Assembly (NCBI GenBank): GCA_937898165.1 | Contig: CALDKO010000017.1 | Location: 1 to 5,250 of the forward strand | DNA: 5,250 nucleotides | Reading direction: 5' to 3' | Source: an uncultured bacterium | GTDB taxonomy: Bacteria > Patescibacteriota > Minisyncoccia > Phycocordibacterales > UBA1006 | In this document: positions 1 through 4,605 of the stretch, one piece after another | Layout of the letters: each line of letters begins with the position of its first letter | Numbering within the stretch: position 1 is the stretch's first letter | Notes under the pieces: generated by a model | Seen by the model: only the letters and a program-made list of their open reading frames with translations | What the model was told of the DNA's origin: nothing | Database searches by the model: none | Made by a program: the position numbers and the translations under genes

Positions 1-207
1 GCACGAAAACGACTTCTTAATGATCGTCGTCGTCGCGCTATGAAAGTCGCTGTAAAATCAGTAAAGGTTACTAAAACCGCTGATGAATTATCAAAAGCTT
101 ATCAAGCAATTGATAAAGCAGCAAAACGAGGGGTTATTAAAAAAAACACTGCAAGTCGAAAGAAGTCTCGATTGGCAGCAGAAATCAAAAAATCTCAAGC
201 AAAATAA
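1..207 (+). CDS. rpsT: 30S ribosomal protein S20, 3' part (5' end outside window)
   Basis: S20 is a primary 16S rRNA-binding protein of the small ribosomal subunit. Frame 1 is open from the first base to TAA at 205-207, giving 68 residues that start in the Arg/Lys-rich N-terminal helix. The C-terminal part has the family hallmark: an A-I-D-K-A-A-K-R-G-V-I segment, then K-N-T-A-S-R-K-K-S-R-L ahead of a basic tail. Full-length S20 is usually about 85-90 residues, so only about 20 N-terminal residues should be missing to the left. The protein is very rich in Lys, Arg and Ala, as expected. Arginine is written with both CGT and CGA codons, which matters for the tRNA-Arg in this window. The stop codon lies inside a weak hairpin (201-226). 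No frameshift is visible, and the identification is firm. Confidence 0.93.
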   Translation, partial: ARKRLLNDRRRRAMKVAVKSVKVTKTADELSKAYQAIDKAAKRGVIKKNTASRKKSRLAAEIKKSQAK

Positions 208-226
208 TCCATTATTGGGTTTTTTT
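201..226 (+). terminator. Weak intrinsic terminator overlapping the rpsT stop
   Basis: Bases CCA (209-211) pair with TGG (216-218) around a TTAT loop. A T-G wobble, two A-T pairs, one T-T mismatch and four A-T pairs then extend the stem into the seven-T run at 220-226. The GC core is only three pairs, so termination is probably partial. The T-run ends where the next gene's extended -10 begins. Confidence 0.45.
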
Positions 227-234
227 GTTATACT
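226..234 (+). promoter_or_regulatory. Extended -10 promoter for a leaderless transcript of the CPHC gene
   Basis: The sequence TGT-TATACT is a TGn extended -10 with a near-consensus hexamer at 229-234. Exactly six bases separate the hexamer from the ATG at 241, so the expected transcription start is the A of the start codon. No convincing -35 hexamer is visible, which is normal for extended -10 promoters. No Shine-Dalgarno motif is present in this interval. Confidence 0.65.
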
Positions 235-240
235 ATAACT

Positions 241-519
241 ATGAATCATCTTATCTTTTTTTCAGGAAACGACTGCCCTCATTGCGATGTTATGCGTAGG
301 CTTATTGCGCGAATTGAATCTGAATTTGGTATTTCTATTGAAGAACGAGAGGTGTGGCAAAACGAAAGTAATTATCGATTATTAGAAAATTATATTAAAA
401 ATCATGAATGTCCAGGTATTCCTGTCTTTGTGAATACTCAAACAGGTGTATTGTTGTGTGGTGAAGTAACCTACAGACAATTATTATCTTGGGCACAGGG
501 TGGAAATGTGATACAATAG
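241..519 (+). CDS. Small thioredoxin/glutaredoxin-fold protein with CPHC motif
   Basis: A 92-residue cytoplasmic protein with the layout of a minimal thioredoxin fold. It has a first beta strand (residues 3-8), then C12-P-H-C15 at the start of a helix, a second strand around residues 31-38, and G59-I-P61-V-F, where P61 fits the conserved cis-proline opposite the active site. A strand ending in L-L-C-G and a final helix follow. CPHC is the dithiol motif of DsbA-type oxidases, but here it sits in a glutaredoxin-sized protein without a signal peptide, so a reducing or regulatory thiol-disulfide role inside the cell is as likely. C57 and C73 are two further cysteines. The start is fixed by the -10 element six bases upstream. 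The DedA-like gene begins 9 bases after the stop, so some co-transcription is likely. The fold call is solid; the substrate is unknown. Confidence 0.82.
   Translation: MNHLIFFSGNDCPHCDVMRRLIARIESEFGISIEEREVWQNESNYRLLENYIKNHECPGIPVFVNTQTGVLLCGEVTYRQLLSWAQGGNVIQ
489..517 (+). promoter_or_regulatory. Internal promoter for the DedA-like gene, inside the preceding CDS
   Basis: TTGGGC (489-494), a 17-base spacer and TACAAT (512-517), preceded by TGA so that it also fits TGn-extended form. The predicted start near A524 leaves about five bases before the ATG at 529. The element overlaps the last codons and stop of the CPHC gene. It is supported by spacing and by the same arrangement at other genes in this window. 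Confidence 0.5.
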
Positions 520-528
520 CTTTATTAT

Positions 529-1119
529 ATGGAATTTATTCATCAACTAGGTGGTTTATCATATCTTGGTGTGTTTGGAATTGCTATGCTTGCCATGGTG
601 GTATTACCTTTTCCAGAGGAGGTCACACTACTTTCTCTTGGGTATTTAGCAGGAATCGGAGTATTTCATTGGGCATTACTCATTCCTGTATGTATGGCAG
701 GTCTTTTTGTTGCTGATTTTACAATATACTTATTAGCGCGGAATGGCTCTAAAATTACTACAAAAGCCTATCAAAAAATGTTCGCTGAGAAATTTGATTT
801 TTTGCAGAATATGAACCCAGAAAAATTAGAGCGGCTTATTATTTTCTCCCGATTTTTAATTTACTTTAGATTCTTGGCCGGGTTCTTGGCTGGACACTAT
901 AAAGTTTCTTTTAAAAAATTTGTTTCATATGAACTGGTATCTCTATCTGTATATGTAACATTGTTTATTGGACTTGGATTTTTTTTACGTAATCAAGTGG
1001 AAAGAGTTATTGCAGGAGTTGGAGTCGTGCAAAATATTATTCTTGTTGTAGTATTTTTTACAATTGCAGTAATGGTATTTCGATCAATTAAAAAATATTT
1101 TTTACGTACTGGTAAATAA
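529..1119 (+). CDS. DedA-family (VTT/SNARE-associated domain) integral membrane protein
   Basis: A 196-residue polytopic inner-membrane protein. Family marks visible are the P27-F-P-E-E31 segment, matching the re-entrant P-x-P-(G/E)-E signature, an Asp at 63 in a membrane segment, and S107-R-F-L-I-Y-F-R114-F-L-A-G118, corresponding to the conserved R-x-x-P-x-x-R-x-x-A-G block. A G-L-G helix near 148-150 and a long C-terminal hydrophobic helix (about 165-184) with a basic tail follow. The proline normally found between the two arginines is replaced here (R-F-L-I-Y-F-R). DedA proteins are linked to membrane lipid (undecaprenyl phosphate or phospholipid) translocation and to proton-motive-force-dependent resistance; the substrate cannot be read from this sequence. 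The start lies 9 bases after the thioredoxin-like gene, and no ribosome binding site precedes it. The stop is inside the 23-bp inverted repeat. Confidence 0.85.
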   Translation: MEFIHQLGGLSYLGVFGIAMLAMVVLPFPEEVTLLSLGYLAGIGVFHWALLIPVCMAGLFVADFTIYLLARNGSKITTKAYQKMFAEKFDFLQNMNPEKLERLIIFSRFLIYFRFLAGFLAGHYKVSFKKFVSYELVSLSVYVTLFIGLGFFLRNQVERVIAGVGVVQNIILVVVFFTIAVMVFRSIKKYFLRTGK

Positions 1120-1165
1120 TACTCATCAAAAAATCACCCAGTGGTGATTTTTTGATGAGTATTAT
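1116..1165. terminator. Perfect 23-bp inverted repeat, two-way terminator between dedA-like gene and tRNA-Arg
   Basis: The left arm 1116-1138 and right arm 1143-1165 are perfectly complementary with a CAGT loop (1139-1142). The inner TCACC/GGTGA core flanked by six A and six T bases is a normal bidirectional intrinsic terminator, but the stem continues for another 12 pairs beyond the A/T tract. It holds the TAA of the DedA-like gene (1117-1119) on one side and begins five bases from the tRNA discriminator on the other, so it can end both transcripts. Confidence 0.85.
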
Positions 1166-1169
1166 ACTG

Positions 1170-1241
1170 TGCTCTCGCTAGGAATCGAACCTAGATCTTA
1201 ACTTCCGCAAAGTTATGTCCTATCCATTGAACGACAAGAGC
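1170..1241 (-). tRNA. tRNA-Arg, anticodon GCG
   Basis: The minus strand folds into a full cloverleaf. The acceptor stem pairs 1235-1241 with 1171-1177 (seven pairs, one G-T). The D stem is 1229-1232 with 1217-1220, around an eight-base loop with the GG pair. The anticodon stem is 1211-1215 with 1199-1203, and the seven-base loop is TTGCGGA. The T stem is 1190-1194 with 1178-1182 around TTCGATT. The variable region is four bases. The anticodon at 1206-1208 is GCG, reading CGC and CGU. The discriminator is A (1170), and CCA is not encoded. Most bacteria read these codons with an ACG anticodon deaminated to ICG, so an encoded G34 is uncommon. Confidence 0.93.
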
Positions 1242-1255
1242 AATGCAGCTACCTT

Positions 1256-1261
1256 ATCATA
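1256..1261 (-). promoter_or_regulatory. Candidate -10 of the tRNA-Arg promoter
   Basis: On the minus strand TATGAT lies so that transcription would start about eight bases before the tRNA 5' end at 1241. No good -35 was found at standard spacing: TTGAAG lies only 12 bases upstream of it. The call rests on the hexamer and its distance alone. Confidence 0.35.
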
Positions 1262-1283
1262 GAAACCAATTTACTTCAAGAAT

Positions 1284-1316
1284 AATAAAAACACCTTGTA
1301 ATAAGGTGTTTTTATT
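1284..1316. terminator. Bidirectional hairpin terminator after the minus-strand membrane protein gene
   Basis: A fourteen-pair stem (1284-1297 with 1303-1316) around a five-base loop. Its GC core is ACACCTT/AAGGTGT, flanked by A-rich and T-rich tracts on both sides. On the minus strand it ends the gene at 1792-1316, whose stop codon (1316-1318) touches the stem, and insulates the tRNA promoter just beyond it. Confidence 0.8.
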
Positions 1317-1792
1317 TAGAAACCAATACGTTCCATAATTAAATCAATGGCAGATTCTCGCATTTCTTGTTCAGGAGCAATTCCAAGAAGGAATGTTCGT
1401 AATTCGGTGGCGCGTACATCATCAGGAATTGGAATAGAAATAATAGGTGCAAAGTTTCTGGTTGTTTTCAAGATTAACTTTCTAATCCCAAATGGATTTC
1501 TGTACATCCAAAATGCTGACACAGTATTAAATCCGATAAGATCATTGTTAATTTGTATCCCACGCAAACTGATCTCTATTGAGATTGGTGCATTCTTTTT
1601 TCCTGCAAACAATCCAAGAAGAAATCCACCAAGTAAAAGCAAAACACCAAACAAAAAGTTTTTTGTAATAAATGCAATTACAGCACCTATAACAATTAAA
1701 ATACCCAACGCCCAATACCAGTCGGTACTTTTTTCGCGGTGTTCATATTCTAATGTATCCCATGAAAATTCCGTTGTTTCTTCGTGAATCAT
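1316..1792 (-). CDS. Conserved-looking two-helix membrane protein of unknown function
   Basis: A 158-residue protein starting M-I-H-E-E. The N-terminus is acidic and cytoplasmic, with W11-x-x-L-E-Y and K21-S-T-D-W-Y-W27. Two closely spaced hydrophobic helices follow (about 25-43 and 46-63), joined by a short turn. The soluble C-terminal half (about 65-158) has several predicted beta strands, including I-S-I-E-I-S, I-Q-I-N and P-I-I-S-I-P, and ends in a helix, an arrangement that recalls membrane-anchored PH-like domains. That resemblance is an inference. From memory, the E-Y-x-x-R-x-K-S-x-D-W-Y-W opening recurs in small membrane proteins of Patescibacteria. An upstream ATG at 1831 in the same frame would add 13 residues but would span the promoter, so 1792 is preferred. 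It lies 42 bases downstream of the kinase gene and could also be read from it, since no terminator lies between. Confidence 0.75.
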   Translation of the reverse strand: MIHEETTEFSWDTLEYEHREKSTDWYWALGILIVIGAVIAFITKNFLFGVLLLLGGFLLGLFAGKKNAPISIEISLRGIQINNDLIGFNTVSAFWMYRNPFGIRKLILKTTRNFAPIISIPIPDDVRATELRTFLLGIAPEQEMRESAIDLIMERIGF

Positions 1793-1802
1793 AATTAGTA
1801 TC

Positions 1803-1831
1803 AGTATACTCCATGTCTGTTGGATATACAA
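1803..1831 (-). promoter_or_regulatory. Promoter of the two-helix membrane protein gene
   Basis: On the minus strand TTGTAT (1831-1826), a 17-base spacer and a TATACT -10 (1808-1803). The predicted start is about four bases before the ATG at 1792, giving an almost leaderless mRNA. The element fills the gap after the kinase stop codon. Confidence 0.6.
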
Positions 1832-1834
1832 TAT

Positions 1835-3649
1835 TTATAGTGATGGTTTTGGGAGGATAACACTGAAGGTACTTCCTTTACCAAGACCCGGAGAAGTAAC
1901 CGCAATCGATCCGTGGTGGAGTTCAACAATTCTCTTACCAAGATATAAACCAAGACCAGAACCTCCTTTTGATGACTTACCAGCATTTCCTCTAATAAAT
2001 TTTTCAAACAACTTAACCAACTCTTCTGGAGAAATCCCAGGACCAGTATCGGTTACGTCAGTAATAAAAGTATTAGTTGTTGGGTCGTATCTTAAACCAA
2101 TAGTAATTGACCCAGTTGCTGTATATTTTATTGCATTATCAATAATATTTACAAATACTTGGCGTAATTTTGTTTTGTCCCCGGAAATAATTGCAACCGG
2201 TAGGTCGGTGGTAAATGTTAATCCAAGTTGTTTTGTTCCCGCGGTAATACGGAATTCCTCTGATAATTGATCTAATAGTTGCACCAAATCAATTGGTTCA
2301 GTAGACATAACCAGTCCACCTTGTTCAATTTTTGAAATATCAAGAAGGTCGTTTACTGTTTCAATCATGTTTCCTGCTGTTTCTCGTAGCTGTTCTACGA
2401 TCTGTAACATGTCAGGTTTATCTTTGATTCCATCTGAAACAGCGTTGAGTCCCCATTTTAATGAAGTTAATGGACTACGTAATTGATGAGTTGCAAATGA
2501 AAGGAATTCATTTTTTGAAGCATCCAGTGCTTTTAATTTTTCTTGTACTACAACTAATTCTGAATTTAGATTTTGTAATTTCTCTTGGTATATGTGTTGT
2601 TCTTTTGTACTTTGGTATAATTGCCAGCCAATAACAATTACATAGATTAAGATTACAAATAATACTAATTGGAATAAGATAACAGAAAATTGTGGCAATA
2701 GAAATAATGAACCAATCAATACGATCAATATAATTACACTGATTTGAATACCATGGTAACTGTGTCCCATATTGTGGTAACGTGTCATCAAAATTCCAAT
2801 TACCATCAACATTACAGGCATTGCCAATAAGCTGTATTGTGCAATTTGCCAATTATCTACCAACGATGAAATTAAACTTCCCGCTGCCATTGCTAACATT
2901 AATATTCCTAAACTAAGACCTCGCCACAGAATAACCTTTTGTTTATTACGGTCGCCTTTATTTTTTCGTATACTAATTATTAAAAATACACAATGTATAA
3001 AGAATAAGAAAAATTCATAAGCATACAAATAAATTGCCATCCAACCTTCCTCTGCTTCTCGGTCGCAGTTAGTTAATGTAAAAGAGGTAAGAGATGCGTT
3101 TGTTCCCCAGAAAAAGAGTACAGGAAGAAATGGTAAACAGAACAGTAATATTGTTTTCCAGGTAATTTGTTTTTCAAGTACTGCAACATAGGAAAAGAAA
3201 ATATATCCCAGGAATAGTAATGATTCAATCGGAAACATGAATGACCAGAAAAACATAATTATATCAGGTCGTTCATTTGCCCAGGTAACAATGTCTGTAA
3301 AAACCCATGTACAGAATATAATTGTCATGAAAAAGAATATTCTATTTACTTGATCTTTTGGTTTTTGTAGAAAAACTGCGATCCCAACTACAAGAGCAAT
3401 AAAGAAGGGTATGAAATGAGAAAAGTACACCAAACTATCAGAAACGTTTCCAGAAAAAATGAGTAATTTCGAAGGATACCATTCACAGGCTGCAATGGCT
3501 TGTGATGCGTTTAATCCATCCGGTAAACTGTAAACAACATTCCCTTGGATAATATATTTTTCAAAAGCTGCCCAAATGGTCACTAAAAATACACCCAGTA
3601 CAGAAAGTAAAGAATAAAAGGATATATTTTTTGTGAAATTAACAGTCAT
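1835..3649 (-). CDS. Multi-pass membrane sensor histidine kinase (HisKA-HATPase_c), orphan
   Basis: A 604-residue sensor kinase counted from the ATG at 3649. Residues 1 to about 350 form some ten hydrophobic segments with no clear soluble sensor domain, resembling the 7TM-type sensor regions of orphan kinases; the signal is unknown. A helical linker rich in Glu, Lys and Gln (about 350-380) leads to the HisKA domain with A-T-H388-Q-L-R-S-P, where H388 is the expected phosphorylation site. HATPase_c follows, with the N box (I-I-D-N505-A-I-K-Y), G1 box (D534-T-G-P-G-I-S), F box (L-F-E-K-F) and G2 box (G562-G-S-G-L-G-L). All ATP-binding motifs are present, so kinase activity is likely. The residues at H+1 and H+4 are Q and S rather than the usual E/D and T/N. 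The ATG overlaps the SET gene's end by 11 bases. The frame is open further upstream to an ATG at 3727, but those 26 codons lie entirely over the SET gene. No response regulator is in the window. Confidence 0.88.
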   Translation of the reverse strand: MTVNFTKNISFYSLLSVLGVFLVTIWAAFEKYIIQGNVVYSLPDGLNASQAIAACEWYPSKLLIFSGNVSDSLVYFSHFIPFFIALVVGIAVFLQKPKDQVNRIFFFMTIIFCTWVFTDIVTWANERPDIIMFFWSFMFPIESLLFLGYIFFSYVAVLEKQITWKTILLFCLPFLPVLFFWGTNASLTSFTLTNCDREAEEGWMAIYLYAYEFFLFFIHCVFLIISIRKNKGDRNKQKVILWRGLSLGILMLAMAAGSLISSLVDNWQIAQYSLLAMPVMLMVIGILMTRYHNMGHSYHGIQISVIILIVLIGSLFLLPQFSVILFQLVLFVILIYVIVIGWQLYQSTKEQHIYQEKLQNLNSELVVVQEKLKALDASKNEFLSFATHQLRSPLTSLKWGLNAVSDGIKDKPDMLQIVEQLRETAGNMIETVNDLLDISKIEQGGLVMSTEPIDLVQLLDQLSEEFRITAGTKQLGLTFTTDLPVAIISGDKTKLRQVFVNIIDNAIKYTATGSITIGLRYDPTTNTFITDVTDTGPGISPEELVKLFEKFIRGNAGKSSKGGSGLGLYLGKRIVELHHGSIAVTSPGLGKGSTFSVILPKPSL

Positions 3650-4145
3650 ATTTAGTAAATGGGATACCGTAGAATTTTGCATTGAACCGTCTAATCTTTT
3701 TTGGAATATAGGGTAGATTTTTTTCAAAGAAATCTCGAGATAATAATAATGATGAACTAATTAAACCTCGACATTTTTTGTTATTACACCTACAACCGAT
3801 CATACGCCAGTAAATATCTGCATCAACAAATGAATAGTCAATCGTTATTTCTTCGCCTGGTTGTATTGCTCTTTTGGCATAAAATTTATGTTCATGATCA
3901 ACATAACAATTACAATCACATGAATGATTCAAAAAACGCAACGGATCATCAGGTAATGGGCAGTGTATAGTTTTTTCATCAATCGATATAGAGTGTTTAT
4001 GAGTAATTTGTGCATCCTCTATAGTGGTTGATTTGTTGAGCGTACGTAAACCTTTTGAAGTAAAAAGTAATTCGCCTGCTTTTATAGGTTCGGTACAAAA
4101 AAGTCCCTTACCTTCGATTTTGCTTTTTGATATTTTAAATTTCAT
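3639..4145 (-). CDS. SET-domain protein with post-SET cysteines, probable protein-lysine methyltransferase
   Basis: A 168-residue soluble protein with a compact but complete SET domain. G12-K-G14-L-F is the N-terminal G-x-G motif that contacts S-adenosylmethionine, followed by I-K-A-G-E. R70-F-L-N73-H74-S75-C76 is the cofactor-binding pseudoknot motif. G97-E-E-I-T-I-D103-Y104 carries the catalytic tyrosine. C118-R-C120-x4-C125 with C76 matches the zinc cluster of the post-SET region. About 40 residues of basic tail follow. SET enzymes methylate lysines; bacterial ones have few known targets (chromatin-like or ribosomal proteins, or host proteins), and the target here is unknown. The gene has a strong promoter directly upstream, and its last 11 bases contain the start of the histidine kinase. 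The ATG is set by a -10 element nine bases away. The domain call is strong; the substrate is not inferable. Confidence 0.88.
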   Translation of the reverse strand: MKFKISKSKIEGKGLFCTEPIKAGELLFTSKGLRTLNKSTTIEDAQITHKHSISIDEKTIHCPLPDDPLRFLNHSCDCNCYVDHEHKFYAKRAIQPGEEITIDYSFVDADIYWRMIGCRCNNKKCRGLISSSLLLSRDFFEKNLPYIPKKIRRFNAKFYGIPFTKYDC

Positions 4146-4154
4146 ACTAGGTAT

Positions 4155-4183
4155 AGTATAGGTGAATTATGTTTTTTTCTCAA
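4155..4183 (-). promoter_or_regulatory. Sigma-70-type promoter of the SET-kinase operon
   Basis: On the minus strand TTGAGA (4183-4178), a 17-base spacer and TATACT (4160-4155), the best-matching promoter in the window. The predicted start near 4148 leaves about three bases before the ATG at 4145. The spacer contains an A-run. Its -35 lies five bases from the -35 of the divergent promoter. Confidence 0.7.
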
Positions 4184-4187
4184 TAGT

Positions 4188-4215
4188 TTGTTTTTAATTA
4201 GACATTTGATATCAT
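4188..4215 (+). promoter_or_regulatory. Divergent extended -10 promoter for the four-helix membrane protein, leaderless
   Basis: TGA-TATCAT is a TGn extended -10 (hexamer 4210-4215), with a possible -35 TTGTTT (4188-4193) at 16-base spacing. Six bases separate the hexamer from the ATG at 4222, placing the transcription start on the start codon, exactly as at the CPHC gene. Confidence 0.6.
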
Positions 4216-4221
4216 ATAAGC

Positions 4222-4569
4222 ATGATCACTTATCTAAAATCGTTTTTTGTTGCATTAGTTGCTACTAGTGTTTCATTGGTGGGAGATGTGTATATTAATG
4301 AGGCAGCTCATTTGGCAGGCAGAAAATCAATTACTTACTTGTTGTGGGGGTCATTTATTTTTGGGTTGTCTGGACTGCTTTGGTATTTTGTATTTAAAAA
4401 ATTAAGTTTTTCAGGGGTGGTACTTTTATATTTATTCTTGTCAGCAATACTTGCTGTTGGGATTGATTATGTGAAATATGGCAACATACCAGATGTAAAA
4501 GCTTGGATTGGTCTTGCGCTATTCTGTGGAGCAATGTGGCTATTGCGAGATTATATGGCAGGCCACTGA
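4222..4569 (+). CDS. Four-helix membrane protein resembling the SMR/EamA (DMT) transporter superfamily
   Basis: A 115-residue protein with four hydrophobic helices (about 3-20, 38-57, 65-84 and 94-109), the size and topology of small multidrug resistance proteins. The last part, Y87-G-N-I-P-D, then W95-I-G-L-A-L-F-C-G-A-M-W-L-L, matches the end of SMR/EamA units (short acidic or polar loop, then a G-x-x-L-I-x-x-G helix). The first helix lacks the SMR glutamate at the EmrE E14 position; the acidic residues seen are D22 and E27 at its end, and D82 lies at the end of helix three. It may therefore be a DMT relative with another substrate. The start is fixed by the -10 element six bases upstream. 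It stands alone, divergent from the SET gene and convergent with the gene to the right, with a terminator 10 bases after its stop. Confidence 0.7.
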   Translation: MITYLKSFFVALVATSVSLVGDVYINEAAHLAGRKSITYLLWGSFIFGLSGLLWYFVFKKLSFSGVVLLYLFLSAILAVGIDYVKYGNIPDVKAWIGLALFCGAMWLLRDYMAGH

Positions 4570-4579
4570 TAGATAAATA

Positions 4580-4605
4580 AAAAACCAAGGATATCCTTGG
4601 TTTTT
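4580..4605. terminator. Perfectly palindromic two-way terminator between convergent genes
   Basis: Eleven-base arms (4580-4590 and 4595-4605) pair perfectly around ATAT. A CCAAGG/CCTTGG core is flanked by five A and five T bases, so both strands carry a hairpin followed by a U-tract. The stop codon of the minus-strand gene (4604-4606) lies in its edge. Confidence 0.88.

Noticed and set aside
489..716. Plus-strand open frame of 75 codons
   Set aside because: It overlaps the DedA-like gene in another frame and reads as Cys/Trp/Gly-rich nonsense with no start signal; the DedA frame has clear family motifs.
1163..1168. TATACT on the plus strand just before the tRNA 3' end
   Set aside because: It is partly the right arm of the inverted repeat, has no TGn or good -35, and would drive only antisense RNA through the tRNA.
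1347..1787. Plus-strand open frame of 146 codons opposite the two-helix membrane protein
   Set aside because: Antisense shadow: the minus-strand frame has a promoter, terminator and sensible membrane topology, while this one has no promoter at 1347.
1793..1831. Upstream in-frame ATG for the two-helix membrane protein
   Set aside because: The extra 13 codons would cover the TTGTAT-TATACT promoter, and the conserved-looking acidic N-terminus begins at the ATG at 1792.
1801..2007. Minus-strand 68-codon frame at the end of the kinase gene
   Set aside because: It lies inside the HATPase_c coding region in another frame; the kinase G2 box is in the correct frame.
2508..2852. Minus-strand 114-codon frame within the kinase gene
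   Set aside because: A shadow of the membrane region in another frame, Cys/Asn/Ile-rich, with no initiation signal.
4394..4588. Minus-strand 64-codon frame opposite the SMR/EamA-like gene
   Set aside because: It is antisense to a well-supported membrane protein, runs through the terminator, and has no promoter.
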